Of a stretch of 64,000 bases of DNA, positions 17,711 through 29,785 are shown piece after piece. The translations under genes and the position numbers were made by a program. The notes beneath the pieces were generated by a model, which was not told where the DNA came from, made no database searches, and was given only the letters and a program-made list of their open reading frames with translations. The DNA lies in the NCBI GenBank assembly GCA_947474565.1, contig CANJIS010000004.1:80315-144314 (forward strand). The letters are read 5' to 3'. Position 1 is the stretch's first letter; each line of letters begins with the position of its first letter. The DNA comes from Alphaproteobacteria bacterium (GTDB taxonomy: Bacteria > Pseudomonadota > Alphaproteobacteria > Micropepsales > Micropepsaceae).

Positions 17711-18454
17711 ATGACGGTTCCCGCCCTTCGCATTTCGCATCTGCGCAAAGTCTATCGCCGCGGTACCGTGGCGGTGGACGACATCTCCCTGACCGTTCCG
17801 GAAGGCGAGTTTTTCGGATTCCTGGGCCCGAACGGTGCGGGCAAATCCACCACCATTCACTGCACCACCGGTATCGCCGAGCCCACGGCCGGCAAGATCG
17901 AAGTGTTCGGCATCGATGTGGTGAAGAATTATCGCGAGGCGCGCCGCATGGTTGGCCTCTGCCCGCAGGAATTTAATGTCGATGTCTTCGCCACGCCGCG
18001 CCAGATCGTGGACTGGATGGGCGGCTATTTCGGCATGCGGGCGGCGGCGCGCAAAGAACGCACCGATTTCCTGATGGAGCGGTTCGAACTCATTCCGCAC
18101 CAGAAAAAATCTTTTCGCGAATTATCGGGCGGCCTGAAGCGGCGCGTGGTTCTGGCCCGCGCCCTGGTCAATGATCCACCGCTCCTGATCCTGGACGAAC
18201 CCACCGCCGGTGTGGACGTGGAATTGCGCCGGGTGCTGTGGCGTTATCTTCAGGAAATCAACAAGGATGGAAAAACCATCCTGCTCACGTCTCATTATCT
18301 GGAAGAAGTCGAGCGCCTCTGCCGCACCATCGCCATCGTTAACAAGGGCAAGGTTGTTCGCGAAGGCGCCAAAGAAGAGATCGCCGGAACCGACGGTCTT
18401 GAAGATGCCTATCTCAAGGCCACCGGCGCTGAGCCGGACCATGTGAAGGGCTGA
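17711..18454 (+). CDS. ABC-2 type exporter ATP-binding protein (YadG-like)
   Basis: This ATPase is 247 residues from ATG 17711; an in-frame TTG four codons earlier is possible, and no good ribosome binding site is seen for either. Motifs: Walker A GPNGAGKST, Q-loop LCPQEFNVDVF, signature LSGGLKRRVVLARA, Walker B LLILDEPTAGVD and H-loop LTSHYLEEVE. The PQEFNVDVF segment and LKRRV signature match YadG and related ABC-2 ATPases. Its permease starts 5 bases after the stop. The substrate is unknown. Confidence 0.9.
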   Translation: MTVPALRISHLRKVYRRGTVAVDDISLTVPEGEFFGFLGPNGAGKSTTIHCTTGIAEPTAGKIEVFGIDVVKNYREARRMVGLCPQEFNVDVFATPRQIVDWMGGYFGMRAAARKERTDFLMERFELIPHQKKSFRELSGGLKRRVVLARALVNDPPLLILDEPTAGVDVELRRVLWRYLQEINKDGKTILLTSHYLEEVERLCRTIAIVNKGKVVREGAKEEIAGTDGLEDAYLKATGAEPDHVKG

Positions 18455-18459
18455 CGCGG

Positions 18460-19221
18460 ATGAACTGGATCGGCCTTTTCACCATCGTGCGCCGCGAAAT
18501 CTCGCGCATGATGCGCGTGCCCATTCAGGTGTTCGTGGCGCCCTGGATATCGGCGCTGCTCTTTATCTTTATTTTCGGCTTTGTCGTGGGCGGGCGCATC
18601 GCCTCTATCGGCGGTCACCGCTATCTGGAATTCGTGCTGCCCGGCGTCCTGTTGATGAACATCGTCAACGCCGCCTTCCTGCAATCGTCCTCGGCGATCT
18701 ATTTCGCGCGCTTCCTGCATTTCATCGAAGAGACGCTGGTTTCGCCCTTGTCCTATGTCGAAATGATCCTGGGCAGCCTCAGCACGGTGGTGGTGCGCTC
18801 GGTCCTCACAGCTCTTGGCATCATGATCATCGGCCTGGTGTTCGACGCCACCCACATCGTCTCGATCCTGGGCTTCCTGTTCTGGGTGGTGGCGACGTCC
18901 TGCATCTTCGGTCTGCTCGGCATCATCATCGGATTATGGGCCAAAAGCTTTGAGCAGCTGAACGTGCTGACCGTGTTCTTCATCACCCCGCTTTCCATGG
19001 TGGGCGGTGTGTTCAACACGGTGGCGATGCTGCCGCCCTGGCTGCGCTTCCTGGATTACGCCAATCCGTTCTTCTATTTCACCAACGGTCTGCGCGGCGC
19101 GATGCTGGGGCTGGATGAAACACCCCAAGGACTGGGCGTCGGCCTGACCTTGGTCCTGCTGGCGGTGCTGGGCGGCACGGTTTGGCGGCTCTATTCCAAG
19201 GGCTATGGCCTGCGTGAGTGA
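18460..19221 (+). CDS. ABC-2 type transporter permease (YadH/NodJ-like)
   Basis: The 253-residue protein has six predicted helices. The ABC-2 permease signature region is EFVLPGVLLMNIVNAAFLQSS, with HFIEETLVSPLSYVEMILG. The late motif is FFITPLSMVGGVFNTVAMLPPWLRFLDYANPFFYFTNGLR, which matches YadH/NodJ exporters well. It follows its ATPase by 5 bases and is the last gene of the pair; a hairpin-rich stretch follows. The N-terminal RREISRMMRVPIQVFVAPW is the usual cytoplasmic coupling segment. Confidence 0.9.
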   Translation: MNWIGLFTIVRREISRMMRVPIQVFVAPWISALLFIFIFGFVVGGRIASIGGHRYLEFVLPGVLLMNIVNAAFLQSSSAIYFARFLHFIEETLVSPLSYVEMILGSLSTVVVRSVLTALGIMIIGLVFDATHIVSILGFLFWVVATSCIFGLLGIIIGLWAKSFEQLNVLTVFFITPLSMVGGVFNTVAMLPPWLRFLDYANPFFYFTNGLRGAMLGLDETPQGLGVGLTLVLLAVLGGTVWRLYSKGYGLRE

Positions 19222-19226
19222 GCCGC

Positions 19227-19391
19227 GACCCGCATTGCGGGTCAAATCGGTCCAGTGGACCGATTTGAGCGGCGAACGCCGCGAGCTTGGGCGAGCGGCC
19301 TCCCGCGTAGCGGGTTCCGCCGTTAATGTTTGCCGCCGGAGTCTCAAGCCGTTATTGTGTGGCGATCACACAAACGCCCGTATTTGCGGGC
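19227..19391. repeat. Cluster of six perfect short hairpins between permease and ialB
   Basis: Six inverted repeats occur in 165 bases. They are GACCCGC-ATT-GCGGGTC (19227-19243), AAATCGGTCCA-G-TGGACCGATTT (19244-19266), GCGGCG-AA-CGCCGC (19269-19282), CCCGC-GTA-GCGGG (19302-19314), TTGTGTG-GCGAT-CACACAA (19355-19373) and GCCCG-TATTTG-CGGGC (19376-19391). The first two abut directly. The first four look like one palindromic intergenic repeat unit of the REP type. The last sits 14 bases before the ialB start. None has a U-tract typical of a terminator. Confidence 0.6.
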
Positions 19392-19405
19392 AAAAATGGT
19401 CTTCC

Positions 19406-19933
19406 ATGATTCGCAATCTTCTCCTGGGTTCCCTTGCTGCCTGTATCCTGGCCACGCCCGCCTTGGCGGATTCGGCCACTTTGCTGGGTGTTTTCACCAA
19501 CTGGCGCGCCTTCCAGACCAGCACCGGCGACAGCATGACCTGCTACGCCATGTCCGCGCCGCGCGCGATGCAGCCGCGGGCCGCCAAGCGCGGGGATATT
19601 TTCCTGATGGTGTCGGACTGGCCGGGCCGCAAAGTGAAGGCCGAGCCGCAAATTCTGCCGGGCTATCAATACAAGCTGACCACCCCGGTGACGCTGTGTA
19701 TCGGCGGCGACTGTTTCAATTTCTTCCCTCGCAACACCCCCGGCACCACCGGCACTGGCACCGCCTGGCTTCAGAATTTGAATGACGGCCGCGCCTTGAT
19801 GGGAGCGATGACCCAGGGCGTGTCCGCCGTGGCGATCGGCACGTCGGTGCGCGGTACCCGCACGGTTGATACCTATTCCCTGGCGGGCTTCTCCGACGCA
19901 ATGGCGAAGATCCACTCTGCCTGCAATATGTGA
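19406..19933 (+). CDS. Invasion-associated locus B (IalB)-family periplasmic protein
   Basis: The protein is 175 residues from [21 protein letters not shown], a clear signal peptide; the ORF track start 67 codons upstream runs through the hairpin cluster and is not credible. The mature part matches IalB-family proteins: [23 protein letters not shown], the paired cysteines in [11 protein letters not shown], and a final [19 protein letters not shown]. IalB proteins are periplasmic or envelope proteins with an undefined biochemical role, first noted in Bartonella. Its stop overlaps the rlmN start (TGATG). Confidence 0.85.
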   Translation: MIRNLLLGSLAACILATPALADSATLLGVFTNWRAFQTSTGDSMTCYAMSAPRAMQPRAAKRGDIFLMVSDWPGRKVKAEPQILPGYQYKLTTPVTLCIGGDCFNFFPRNTPGTTGTGTAWLQNLNDGRALMGAMTQGVSAVAIGTSVRGTRTVDTYSLAGFSDAMAKIHSACNM

Positions 19934-21072
19934 TGCCGTCCTCCGGACCTGATAAGAAATCCCTGATCGGCCTTGGCGCCGATGAGATGAGCGCAGCGCT
20001 GGCCGCTGCCGGCATACCGGACAAGAATGTCCGCATGCGCGTGCGTCAGTTGTGGAACTGGATTTATGTCCACGGCGCGCGCGACTTCGACGCCATGACC
20101 AATCTGGCGAAAGACTTCCGCGCCCAGATGGCGGAACATTTCACCCTGGGCCGGCCGGAAATCGTCACCGAGCAGATTTCCACAGACGGCACCCGCAAAT
20201 GGCTGCTGCGCACCGGTCCCGGCATTGAATTCGAGACCGTCTATATCCCGGAAGAAGACCGGGGCACGCTTTGCGTGTCCAGCCAGGTCGGCTGTACCCT
20301 GACCTGCCGTTTCTGCCACACCGGCACCCAGAAGCTGGTGCGCAATCTGACGCCTGCCGAGATCCTGGGGCAGGTGCTGGTAGCGAAGGATGCGCTGGAT
20401 GACTGGCCTTCCACCGCGCCCGGCCGCAGCGTCACCAATGTGGTGATGATGGGCATGGGTGAGCCCCTTTATAATTTCGACAATGTGAAAACCGCGCTCG
20501 TCATTCTCACCGATGGCGACGGGCTGGCGCTTTCCAAACGCCGGGTGACGCTATCCACCGCCGGCGTGGTGCCGATGATTGCCCGCGCAGGGGCCGAGAT
20601 CGGCTCCGGCCTGGCCATTTCGCTGCACGCGGTGCGTGACGAATTGCGCGACGAGATTGTGCCGATCAACAAGAAATACCCGATCAAGGAATTGCTGGAG
20701 GCCTGCCGCACCTATCCCGGCGCGTCCAATTCCCGCCGCATCACTTTTGAATATGTGATGTTGAAGGACGTCAATGACAGCCTGGCCGATGCCCGCGCCC
20801 TGGTGAAGCTGTTGGCTGGCATTCCCGCCAAGATCAATCTCATTCCGTTCAATGCCTGGCCGGGCGCGCCCTATGAATGTTCCGACTGGGCCCAGATCGA
20901 AAAATTTGCCGAGATCGTCAACAAGGCCGGCTATGCCAGCCCGGTGCGCACCCCGCGCGGCCGGGACATCATGGCGGCCTGTGGCCAGCTCAAATCCGAA
21001 AGCGTCAAAGAACGCGCCTCAACGCGCCTGGCTGCCGAAAAATCGGCGCAACTGGCGCGGATGCCCCATTAG
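19933..21072 (+). CDS. rlmN: 23S rRNA/tRNA adenine-C2 methyltransferase RlmN
   Basis: The protein is 379 residues from ATG 19933. It has the radical-SAM motif [15 protein letters not shown] (CxxxCxxC) after [14 protein letters not shown], the [14 protein letters not shown] segment, and [10 protein letters not shown] and [22 protein letters not shown]. The second reactive cysteine is in the C-terminal MAACGQL. RlmN makes m2A at 23S A2503 and on some tRNAs. Its ATG overlaps the ialB stop by one base, and the DUF2905 gene starts on its stop codon. Confidence 0.97.
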   Translation: MPSSGPDKKSLIGLGADEMSAALAAAGIPDKNVRMRVRQLWNWIYVHGARDFDAMTNLAKDFRAQMAEHFTLGRPEIVTEQISTDGTRKWLLRTGPGIEFETVYIPEEDRGTLCVSSQVGCTLTCRFCHTGTQKLVRNLTPAEILGQVLVAKDALDDWPSTAPGRSVTNVVMMGMGEPLYNFDNVKTALVILTDGDGLALSKRRVTLSTAGVVPMIARAGAEIGSGLAISLHAVRDELRDEIVPINKKYPIKELLEACRTYPGASNSRRITFEYVMLKDVNDSLADARALVKLLAGIPAKINLIPFNAWPGAPYECSDWAQIEKFAEIVNKAGYASPVRTPRGRDIMAACGQLKSESVKERASTRLAAEKSAQLARMPH

Positions 21073-21274
21073 TGCAGAAACTGCTCGTCATCGGCGGATC
21101 ATGCTGGTGATCGCCGGGGCCTGCTGGCCGCTCCTGTCCCGCCTCGGCTTGGGCCGTCTGCCGGGCGACATCGCCGTGACCGGCGAGCATGGCAGCTTCT
21201 ACTTTCCCATCATGACCTGCATCCTGGTCAGCGCCGTTCTGAGCCTGGTTTTCTGGATTGCCGGGCGGTTCTGA
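21072..21274 (+). pseudogene. DUF2905 membrane protein gene with an apparent one-base frameshift
   Basis: The downstream frame (ATG 21101 to TGA 21274) encodes MLVIAGACWPLLSRLGLGRLPGDIAV...FYFPIMTCILVSAVLSLVFWI, which matches DUF2905. The usual N-terminus of that family is found one frame over, from GTG 21072 (VQKLLVIGG), overlapping the rlmN stop. The two join if one base is added in GGCGGATCATG. This suggests a natural frameshift or a base-calling error. If intact from ATG 21101, a 57-residue protein with a short N-terminus would remain, with two membrane helices. Confidence 0.7.
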
Positions 21275-21332
21275 CAGGCTGGATTTTCGGGCCTAAATCC
21301 CTATAGTCCCCGCGATTTTGGGGTCCAGCGCT

Positions 21333-22565
21333 ATGTCCAGGAAAGATATCAAAAAAGTCGTTCTCGCCTATTCCGGCGGGCTTGACACATCCGTGATCCT
21401 GAAATGGCTGCAGACCGAATATAATGCCGAGGTCGTTACCTTCACCGCCGATCTGGGGCAGGGCGAGGAAATCGAACCGGCGCGCAAGAAGGCCGAGACC
21501 CTTGGCATCAAGCCCGGCAACATCTTCATTGAAGATGTGCGCGAGGAATTCGTGCGGGACTATGTCTTCCCCATGTTCCGCGCCAATGCGGTCTATGAAG
21601 GCGTCTATCTGCTGGGCACCTCTATTGCCCGGCCGCTGATCGCCAAGAAGCAGATCGAAATCGCCGAAAAGGTCGGCGCCGACGCGGTATGCCATGGCGC
21701 CACCGGCAAGGGTAATGACCAGGTGCGGTTCGAGCTGGGCTATTACGCCCTCAAGCCTGACATCAAGGTGATCGCGCCCTGGCGCGAATGGGACCTGACC
21801 AGCCGCACCAAGCTGCTGGAATTTGCGGAAGCGAACCAGATTCCCATCGCCAAGGACAAGCGCGGCGAAGCGCCGTTCTCGGTCGATGCCAACCTTCTGC
21901 ATTCCTCTTCGGAAGGCAAAGTCCTGGAAGATCCGGCGAAGGAAGCCGAAAGCATCGTCTATAGGCGGACCATCGCGCCCGAGGATGCGCCGGACAAAGC
22001 GACCTATGTCGAAGTCGGTTTTGAAAAGGGCGATGCCGTCAGCATCGATGGCGAAAAATTGTCGCCCGCCAGCCTGCTCACCAAACTGAACGCGCTGGGC
22101 AAGGCCAACGGCATCGGCCGCCTCGATCTGGTGGAAAACCGCTTTGTCGGCATGAAGTCCCGCGGCGTTTATGAAACACCCGGCGGCACCATTCTTCTGG
22201 CGGCGCATCGCGGCATCGAAAGCATCACGCTGGATCGCGGCGCGGCGCATCTGAAGGACGACATCATGCCCCGCTATGCGGCGCTGATTTACAACGGCTT
22301 CTGGTTCTCACCGGAGCGCGAGATGCTCCAGGCCCTGATCGACAAGAGCCAGGAATATATCGCCGGCACCGTGCGGTTGAAGCTCTACAAGGGCAATGTC
22401 GCGGTGGTGGGGCGCTCTTCGCCCTATTCGCTCTATAGCGAAAGCCTGGTCACCTTCGAGGATGACAAGGGCGCCTATGACCAGAAGGACGCAGCGGGCT
22501 TCATCAAGCTGAATGCCCTGCGCCTTCGCACCCTGGCGATGCGCAAGCGGAAGACCAAGTCGTGA
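21333..22565 (+). CDS. argG: Argininosuccinate synthase
   Basis: The protein is 410 residues from [26 protein letters not shown], which holds the N-type ATP pyrophosphatase motif; the ORF track's TTG start adds five residues. Further hallmarks are [49 protein letters not shown] and [21 protein letters not shown]. The enzyme joins citrulline and aspartate using ATP in arginine synthesis. A possible -10 (TATAGT) lies 26 bases upstream. The stop overlaps the next ATG (4 bases), so the damaged methyltransferase was probably cotranscribed. Confidence 0.98.
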   Translation: MSRKDIKKVVLAYSGGLDTSVILKWLQTEYNAEVVTFTADLGQGEEIEPARKKAETLGIKPGNIFIEDVREEFVRDYVFPMFRANAVYEGVYLLGTSIARPLIAKKQIEIAEKVGADAVCHGATGKGNDQVRFELGYYALKPDIKVIAPWREWDLTSRTKLLEFAEANQIPIAKDKRGEAPFSVDANLLHSSSEGKVLEDPAKEAESIVYRRTIAPEDAPDKATYVEVGFEKGDAVSIDGEKLSPASLLTKLNALGKANGIGRLDLVENRFVGMKSRGVYETPGGTILLAAHRGIESITLDRGAAHLKDDIMPRYAALIYNGFWFSPEREMLQALIDKSQEYIAGTVRLKLYKGNVAVVGRSSPYSLYSESLVTFEDDKGAYDQKDAAGFIKLNALRLRTLAMRKRKTKS

Positions 22566-23328
22566 GCTCGAACCAGGACCAGATCGATTACTGGAACGGC
22601 CCTACCGGCGAAAAGTGGGCCAAGTATCAGTCCGAGATGGACCGCAATCTGGCCGACGCCACGGCGGGCCTGCTCAAGCTGGCCGCGCCGAAGCCGTTGG
22701 CCCCAGCGGCAAGGTGCTGGGCGTGGATATCTCCCGCCCGCTGCTGAATCAGGCGCGCTGCCATGGCGATGCCAGGAATGTGCAATTTGAGGAAGCAGAT
22801 GCGTCTGCGTATCCGTTCAAGCCGGAATACGACCTGATCATTTCCCGCTTCGGTGTGATGTTTTTCGAAGACCCCAAAGCCGCTTTTGCCATTATCCGCA
22901 AGGCTGCTGCCAAGGGCGGGCGCTTGGCCTTTATCTGCTGGCGCCCATCCAAAGACAATGAATGGACCACGCTGCCGATGAATGCGGCCAAGCCGCATCT
23001 GCCGGAACAGTCCGTGCCCGAGCCGCATGCGCCCGGCCCCTTCGCGTTCGCCGATGCCGCGCGGTTGAAAGACATTCTCACCGGTGCGGGCTTCGGCGAC
23101 GTGAAAATCGAAAAACTGGACGGCGTGATGGATCTTGGGCCGTCCGCAACCCACGCCGGCTTTCAGATGACCAATCTGGGTCCGGTGTCACGCGCGCTGC
23201 GCGACGAAAGCGACGAGACCCGCGCCAAGGTTCTGAAAGCGGTCAGCGAAGCCTTCGCCCAGTTTCAGAAACCGGGCCAGAACGTCACCCCCGGAATCGC
23301 CTGCTGGCTGGTCAGCGCCAAGGCCTAG
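22562..23328 (+). pseudogene. Class I SAM methyltransferase gene with internal deletion/frameshift
   Basis: Frame A from ATG 22562 reads [27 protein letters not shown]...LLKLAAPK, the usual N-terminus of a UbiE-like methyltransferase. Frame B then carries on as GPSGKVLGVDISRPLLNQARC and stays open to 23328, with SRFGVMFFEDPKAAFA and LAFICWRP. Between them the glycine-rich SAM motif I (expected as VLDIGCG...) is missing, so the defect is a deletion and not only a slipped base. The junction lies near 22690-22700, at GCCGAAGCCGTTGGCCCCAGC. The product should be inactive unless this is an assembly error. Confidence 0.8.
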
Positions 23329-24107
23329 AACCGCTCGGAAATGCCGGCATAGATTTCAAAATCCGGTGTCTGGCGATCCAGCCCGAACGTGAAGCCGCAA
23401 TCGATCTGGGTGTCGTTGTTCAGCAGATCGGCCAGTTCCAGTCCGGCGCTGTATTGGATGGATGTGCCTGCGGGATCGAAATTCTCATCGGTCCATAATT
23501 CCGCGCCAACCGTCAGGCTGTCCGTAATGCTTTTTCCCACGCCCAGCGCATCCGACATGTTGGCGTGCATGCCGGAACCGCTGGCATTGGCCAGGGCATC
23601 GGCCTGCAAGGTATCGCCCAGCAGCCAGCCGCTTCCCAGATCAACCTCCATCGGCATGGCCAAACCGCCTTCCAGCTTGCCGTTGCCGGCCGTGTCGTTG
23701 GCAACGGGAAGCTTCACATAGGGATCAAACGCCAGGCCAAACCGTCCGCTCTCCATCCCATACTTTACGTGCAGGAACAGGTCTCCAATGCCGGTTTGCG
23801 TGCGGGTCATGCTGGTTCCGTGCTCGCGCTCGGATTGAAACAGATTGACGCCGGCTTCCACATCCAGGTGATCTGTCAGCCCAACCTTGGCCAGCATGCC
23901 GCCGACATCGTTGATGCTGGTGGTGATGCCGCTGCGATGCTGGATGCTGAGATCGTCGAACCCGAACTCGATCTGAACATGGCCGGGCGCCACGGTGCAG
24001 GGCGCGTTGCTTTTGCCGGGCCGGTCGGCACAAATGGGCTCAAGGTCTTGGCCCCAGGCCGGGGCGGCCAGCCCCAGCAGCACGGCCAGCACGGACAGCC
24101 GGATCAC
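23325..24107 (-). CDS. Outer-membrane beta-barrel protein (MetA-pathway/phenol-degradation transporter-like)
   Basis: This 260-residue protein has a signal peptide (MIRLSVLAVLLGLAAPAWGQ). The mature part is rich in alternating beta strands and ends in aromatic Phe (EIYAGISERF), the usual outer-membrane insertion signal. The order VAPGHVQIEFGFDDLS, MLAKVGLTDHLDVEAG, TQTGIGDLFLHVKYGM and DPYVKLPVA resembles the PF13557 family of predicted barrel transporters. The substrate is unknown. It overlaps the DUF4236 gene by 4 bases and ends convergently on the damaged methyltransferase gene. Confidence 0.75.
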   Translation of the reverse strand: MIRLSVLAVLLGLAAPAWGQDLEPICADRPGKSNAPCTVAPGHVQIEFGFDDLSIQHRSGITTSINDVGGMLAKVGLTDHLDVEAGVNLFQSEREHGTSMTRTQTGIGDLFLHVKYGMESGRFGLAFDPYVKLPVANDTAGNGKLEGGLAMPMEVDLGSGWLLGDTLQADALANASGSGMHANMSDALGVGKSITDSLTVGAELWTDENFDPAGTSIQYSAGLELADLLNNDTQIDCGFTFGLDRQTPDFEIYAGISERF

Positions 24108-24691
24108 GGCTTGTCCATTCCCAGCACGCTGGCGCGCATGTAGCCGGTGATAGTGCCATCGGTCACCGACGCCCAGCCGCCGGTATCAATCGCAGTCAAA
24201 GTTATCATCGCACCCTTCTTTTCTTTTTTGAGTGTCTTGCCGGATGTCTTTGGTTCGTCGCGTATAACAGAACCTTCCCGTTGCACATAGCGCGGACCCG
24301 GGATGGCGCCTTCTGTAGCCTTGCGTACGGCAGGTTGGTGCACCGCCTCATGTACGGGCGCGGCAGTCTGTTGCGCCGCTGGTGCAGCTTGCTGTGTCAC
24401 GGCAGCGGGCTTCTGTATGCCCACGGCTTTTTCCAGCTTGGCGAAGTGGGTGTAGCCCCAGTAACCCAGTGCGGCGATCAGCAGCAGGATGCCGAGCCCC
24501 GCGCCCTTGCGGCCCAGCTTGGAGCGATAGGAAAGTCCGGTGCCGGGAATGCCGGCATTGGTGGTGATGCCGTTCTTGCCGATATTGATACCGGCGCCGC
24601 GCGGCCCGGCCGAGGCGGAAATCCCGCCTTTGGACATGTTGATCCGCACGCCCGGAAAAATGGAAAAACGCTTTTGAAAGCGAAATCCCAT
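24104..24691 (-). CDS. DUF4236 protein with membrane helix and C-terminal SH3-like domain
   Basis: This 195-residue protein starts with the DUF4236 pattern MGFRFQKRFSIFPGVRINMS...GISASAGPRGAGINIG, up to residue 55. One membrane helix follows (GLGILLLIAALGYWGYTHF, about 67-85), then an Ala/Gln/Pro-rich linker. The C-terminal part, about 135-195, ends LTAIDTGGWASVTDGTITGYMRASVLGM and looks like a bacterial SH3 domain, probably periplasmic. It sits between the 52-aa gene (1-base gap) and the barrel gene (4-base overlap), downstream of gyrB. Function is unknown; an envelope role is inferred. Confidence 0.75.
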   Translation of the reverse strand: MGFRFQKRFSIFPGVRINMSKGGISASAGPRGAGINIGKNGITTNAGIPGTGLSYRSKLGRKGAGLGILLLIAALGYWGYTHFAKLEKAVGIQKPAAVTQQAAPAAQQTAAPVHEAVHQPAVRKATEGAIPGPRYVQREGSVIRDEPKTSGKTLKKEKKGAMITLTAIDTGGWASVTDGTITGYMRASVLGMDKP

Positions 24692-24692
24692 A

Positions 24693-24850
24693 TCAATCGG
24701 CCTTCTGTACCGGCGGGATAGCGCGGTGGCTGATATTGCCGCTGCGCTCGTTATATAGCCACAACGCCATGCCCAGCGCGAAGGCCAGCATGCAGACGCC
24801 GATCAGGCGTATCAGCGTGCGTTCCTGGCGGCGAAACTCGGCGTCGTCCA

Positions 24851-24851
<1 letters not shown>
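24693..24851 (-). CDS. Predicted 52-aa membrane protein after gyrB (not in the ORF track)
   Basis: On the minus strand ATG 24849-24851 overlaps the gyrB stop (TGATG). The frame encodes MDDAEFRRQERTLIRLIG, one hydrophobic helix VCMLAFALGMALWLY, then NERSGNISHRAIPPVQKAD. The charged N-terminus and single helix predict a small bitopic membrane protein. It ends one base before the DUF4236 gene, so the three downstream genes and gyrB look like one translationally coupled operon. I recognise no family. Confidence 0.65.
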
Positions 24852-28445
<3,594 letters not shown>

Positions 28446-28447
28446 AA

Positions 28448-29569
28448 TCAGACCCTGAGCGGCATGAGGACGTAAAGGGTGCGCGGATCCTCTGCGTCTT
28501 CGATGATGGCGGGCGAACCCGCGTCCGATAACAGGAAGCGGACTTCCTTGCCTTCGATCTGGCCGGTGATGTCCAGCAGATAGCGGGCATTAAAGCCGAT
28601 CTCCATCGCCGTGGCGCGATAGGTTGCGCCCACATCTTCGGTGGCGGTGCCGGATTCCGGATTGACCACCGAAAGGGTCACCTTGTCCTTGGCGATGTTC
28701 AGTTTCACAGCGCGGGTCTTGTCGGCGCTGATGGTGGAAACGCGGTCCACCGACTGGGAGAATTCCTTGGCATCAAGCCCCAGCGACTTGTCGTTGCCGG
28801 ACGGGATCACCCGTTCATAGGGCGGGAAATTGCCGTCAATCAGCTTGGACGTCAGTTCCACGCCGTTAAAGCCGAACTGAATCTTGGTGTCGGAGAGCGA
28901 GATATCTATCGCGCCTTCGGCATCGTCCAGCAGCTTGCGCAGCTCGGCCACGGTCTTGCGCGGCACAATCACGCCGGGGATCTGTTCGGCGCCCGCCGGC
29001 AGTTCCAATTCATAACGGGCGAGACGATGGCCGTCAGTGGCCACGGCGCGCATCGTCGCCGGTTTGGCGTCCTTGGCGGCGTGAATATAGATGCCGTTCA
29101 GGTAATAGCGGGTCTCTTCGGTGGAAATGGCGAAGCGGGTCTTGTCGATGATCCGCTTCAGGTCATCGGACGCCAGCCGGAAACGGTGGGGCAGGGCGCC
29201 CGCCGCCATCTGGGGGAAATCGTCTTTCGGCAGGCAGGCCAGTTCGAAATGCGAGGAGCCGGCAGAGACCGCCAGGCGGCCGCCTTCACTGGTCAGCAAC
29301 TCAACCTGAACCTGGGCGCCGTCCGGCAGCTTGCGGACGATGTCGTAGAGCATATGGGCCGGCGCGGTGGCGAAGCCATTGCGCAGGATGTCGGCCGGCA
29401 GCGCTTCCACAATCTCGATATCCAGATCGGTCGCGGTCAGCTTCAGGCTGCCCTTGGCGGCTTCCAGCATCACGTTCGACAGGATGGGAATGGTGTTGCG
29501 GCGCTCAACAACGCTTTGCACATGGCTCAGCGCTTTGAGGAAGGCGCCCCGTTCGACATTGATTTTCAT
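28448..29569 (-). CDS. dnaN: DNA polymerase III subunit beta (sliding clamp)
   Basis: The 373-residue protein is the expected size. It begins MKINVERGAFLKALSHVQSVVERRNTIPILSNVML, and has ATDLDIEIVE, RFAISTEETRYYLNGIYIH and the C-terminal MPLRV (usual MPMRL), which lies at the hydrophobic peptide-binding pocket. The clamp tethers polymerase to DNA. Promoter signals should lie in the 216-bp gap upstream, which is separated from the ABC permease gene by an A7/T7 hairpin. Confidence 0.97.
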   Translation of the reverse strand: MKINVERGAFLKALSHVQSVVERRNTIPILSNVMLEAAKGSLKLTATDLDIEIVEALPADILRNGFATAPAHMLYDIVRKLPDGAQVQVELLTSEGGRLAVSAGSSHFELACLPKDDFPQMAAGALPHRFRLASDDLKRIIDKTRFAISTEETRYYLNGIYIHAAKDAKPATMRAVATDGHRLARYELELPAGAEQIPGVIVPRKTVAELRKLLDDAEGAIDISLSDTKIQFGFNGVELTSKLIDGNFPPYERVIPSGNDKSLGLDAKEFSQSVDRVSTISADKTRAVKLNIAKDKVTLSVVNPESGTATEDVGATYRATAMEIGFNARYLLDITGQIEGKEVRFLLSDAGSPAIIEDAEDPRTLYVLMPLRV

Positions 29570-29727
29570 CGTTTCAACCGTTGTTCCGCTTTGCCAAAAC
29601 CCCGATTTCAGGCCGTAAATTCAAGGCCCGAAATGTCCCGATTTCTTGTGTTTTGGAACGGCCGCAGACAGCGAAAAAGCGGCCCCAAGACTCAAGGGAA
29701 AAACCATACCAAAAGGGGGCTGAAAGC

Positions 29728-29762
29728 GCAAAAAAATCGCCCGCCGGAAGGCCTTTTTTTGC
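29728..29762 (-). terminator. Hairpin with A7/T7 arms after the ABC permease gene
   Basis: GCAAAAAAA (29728-29736) is perfectly inverted by TTTTTTTGC (29754-29762) around a GC-rich 17-base centre (TCGCCCGCCGGAAGGCC). On the minus strand the T-run follows the GC centre, as in an intrinsic terminator for the ABC permease upstream. It would insulate dnaN from the ABC pair. The rest of 29570-29785 holds no gene. Confidence 0.55.
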
Positions 29763-29785
29763 CCGGAAACGCAAGATTTTGTGGG

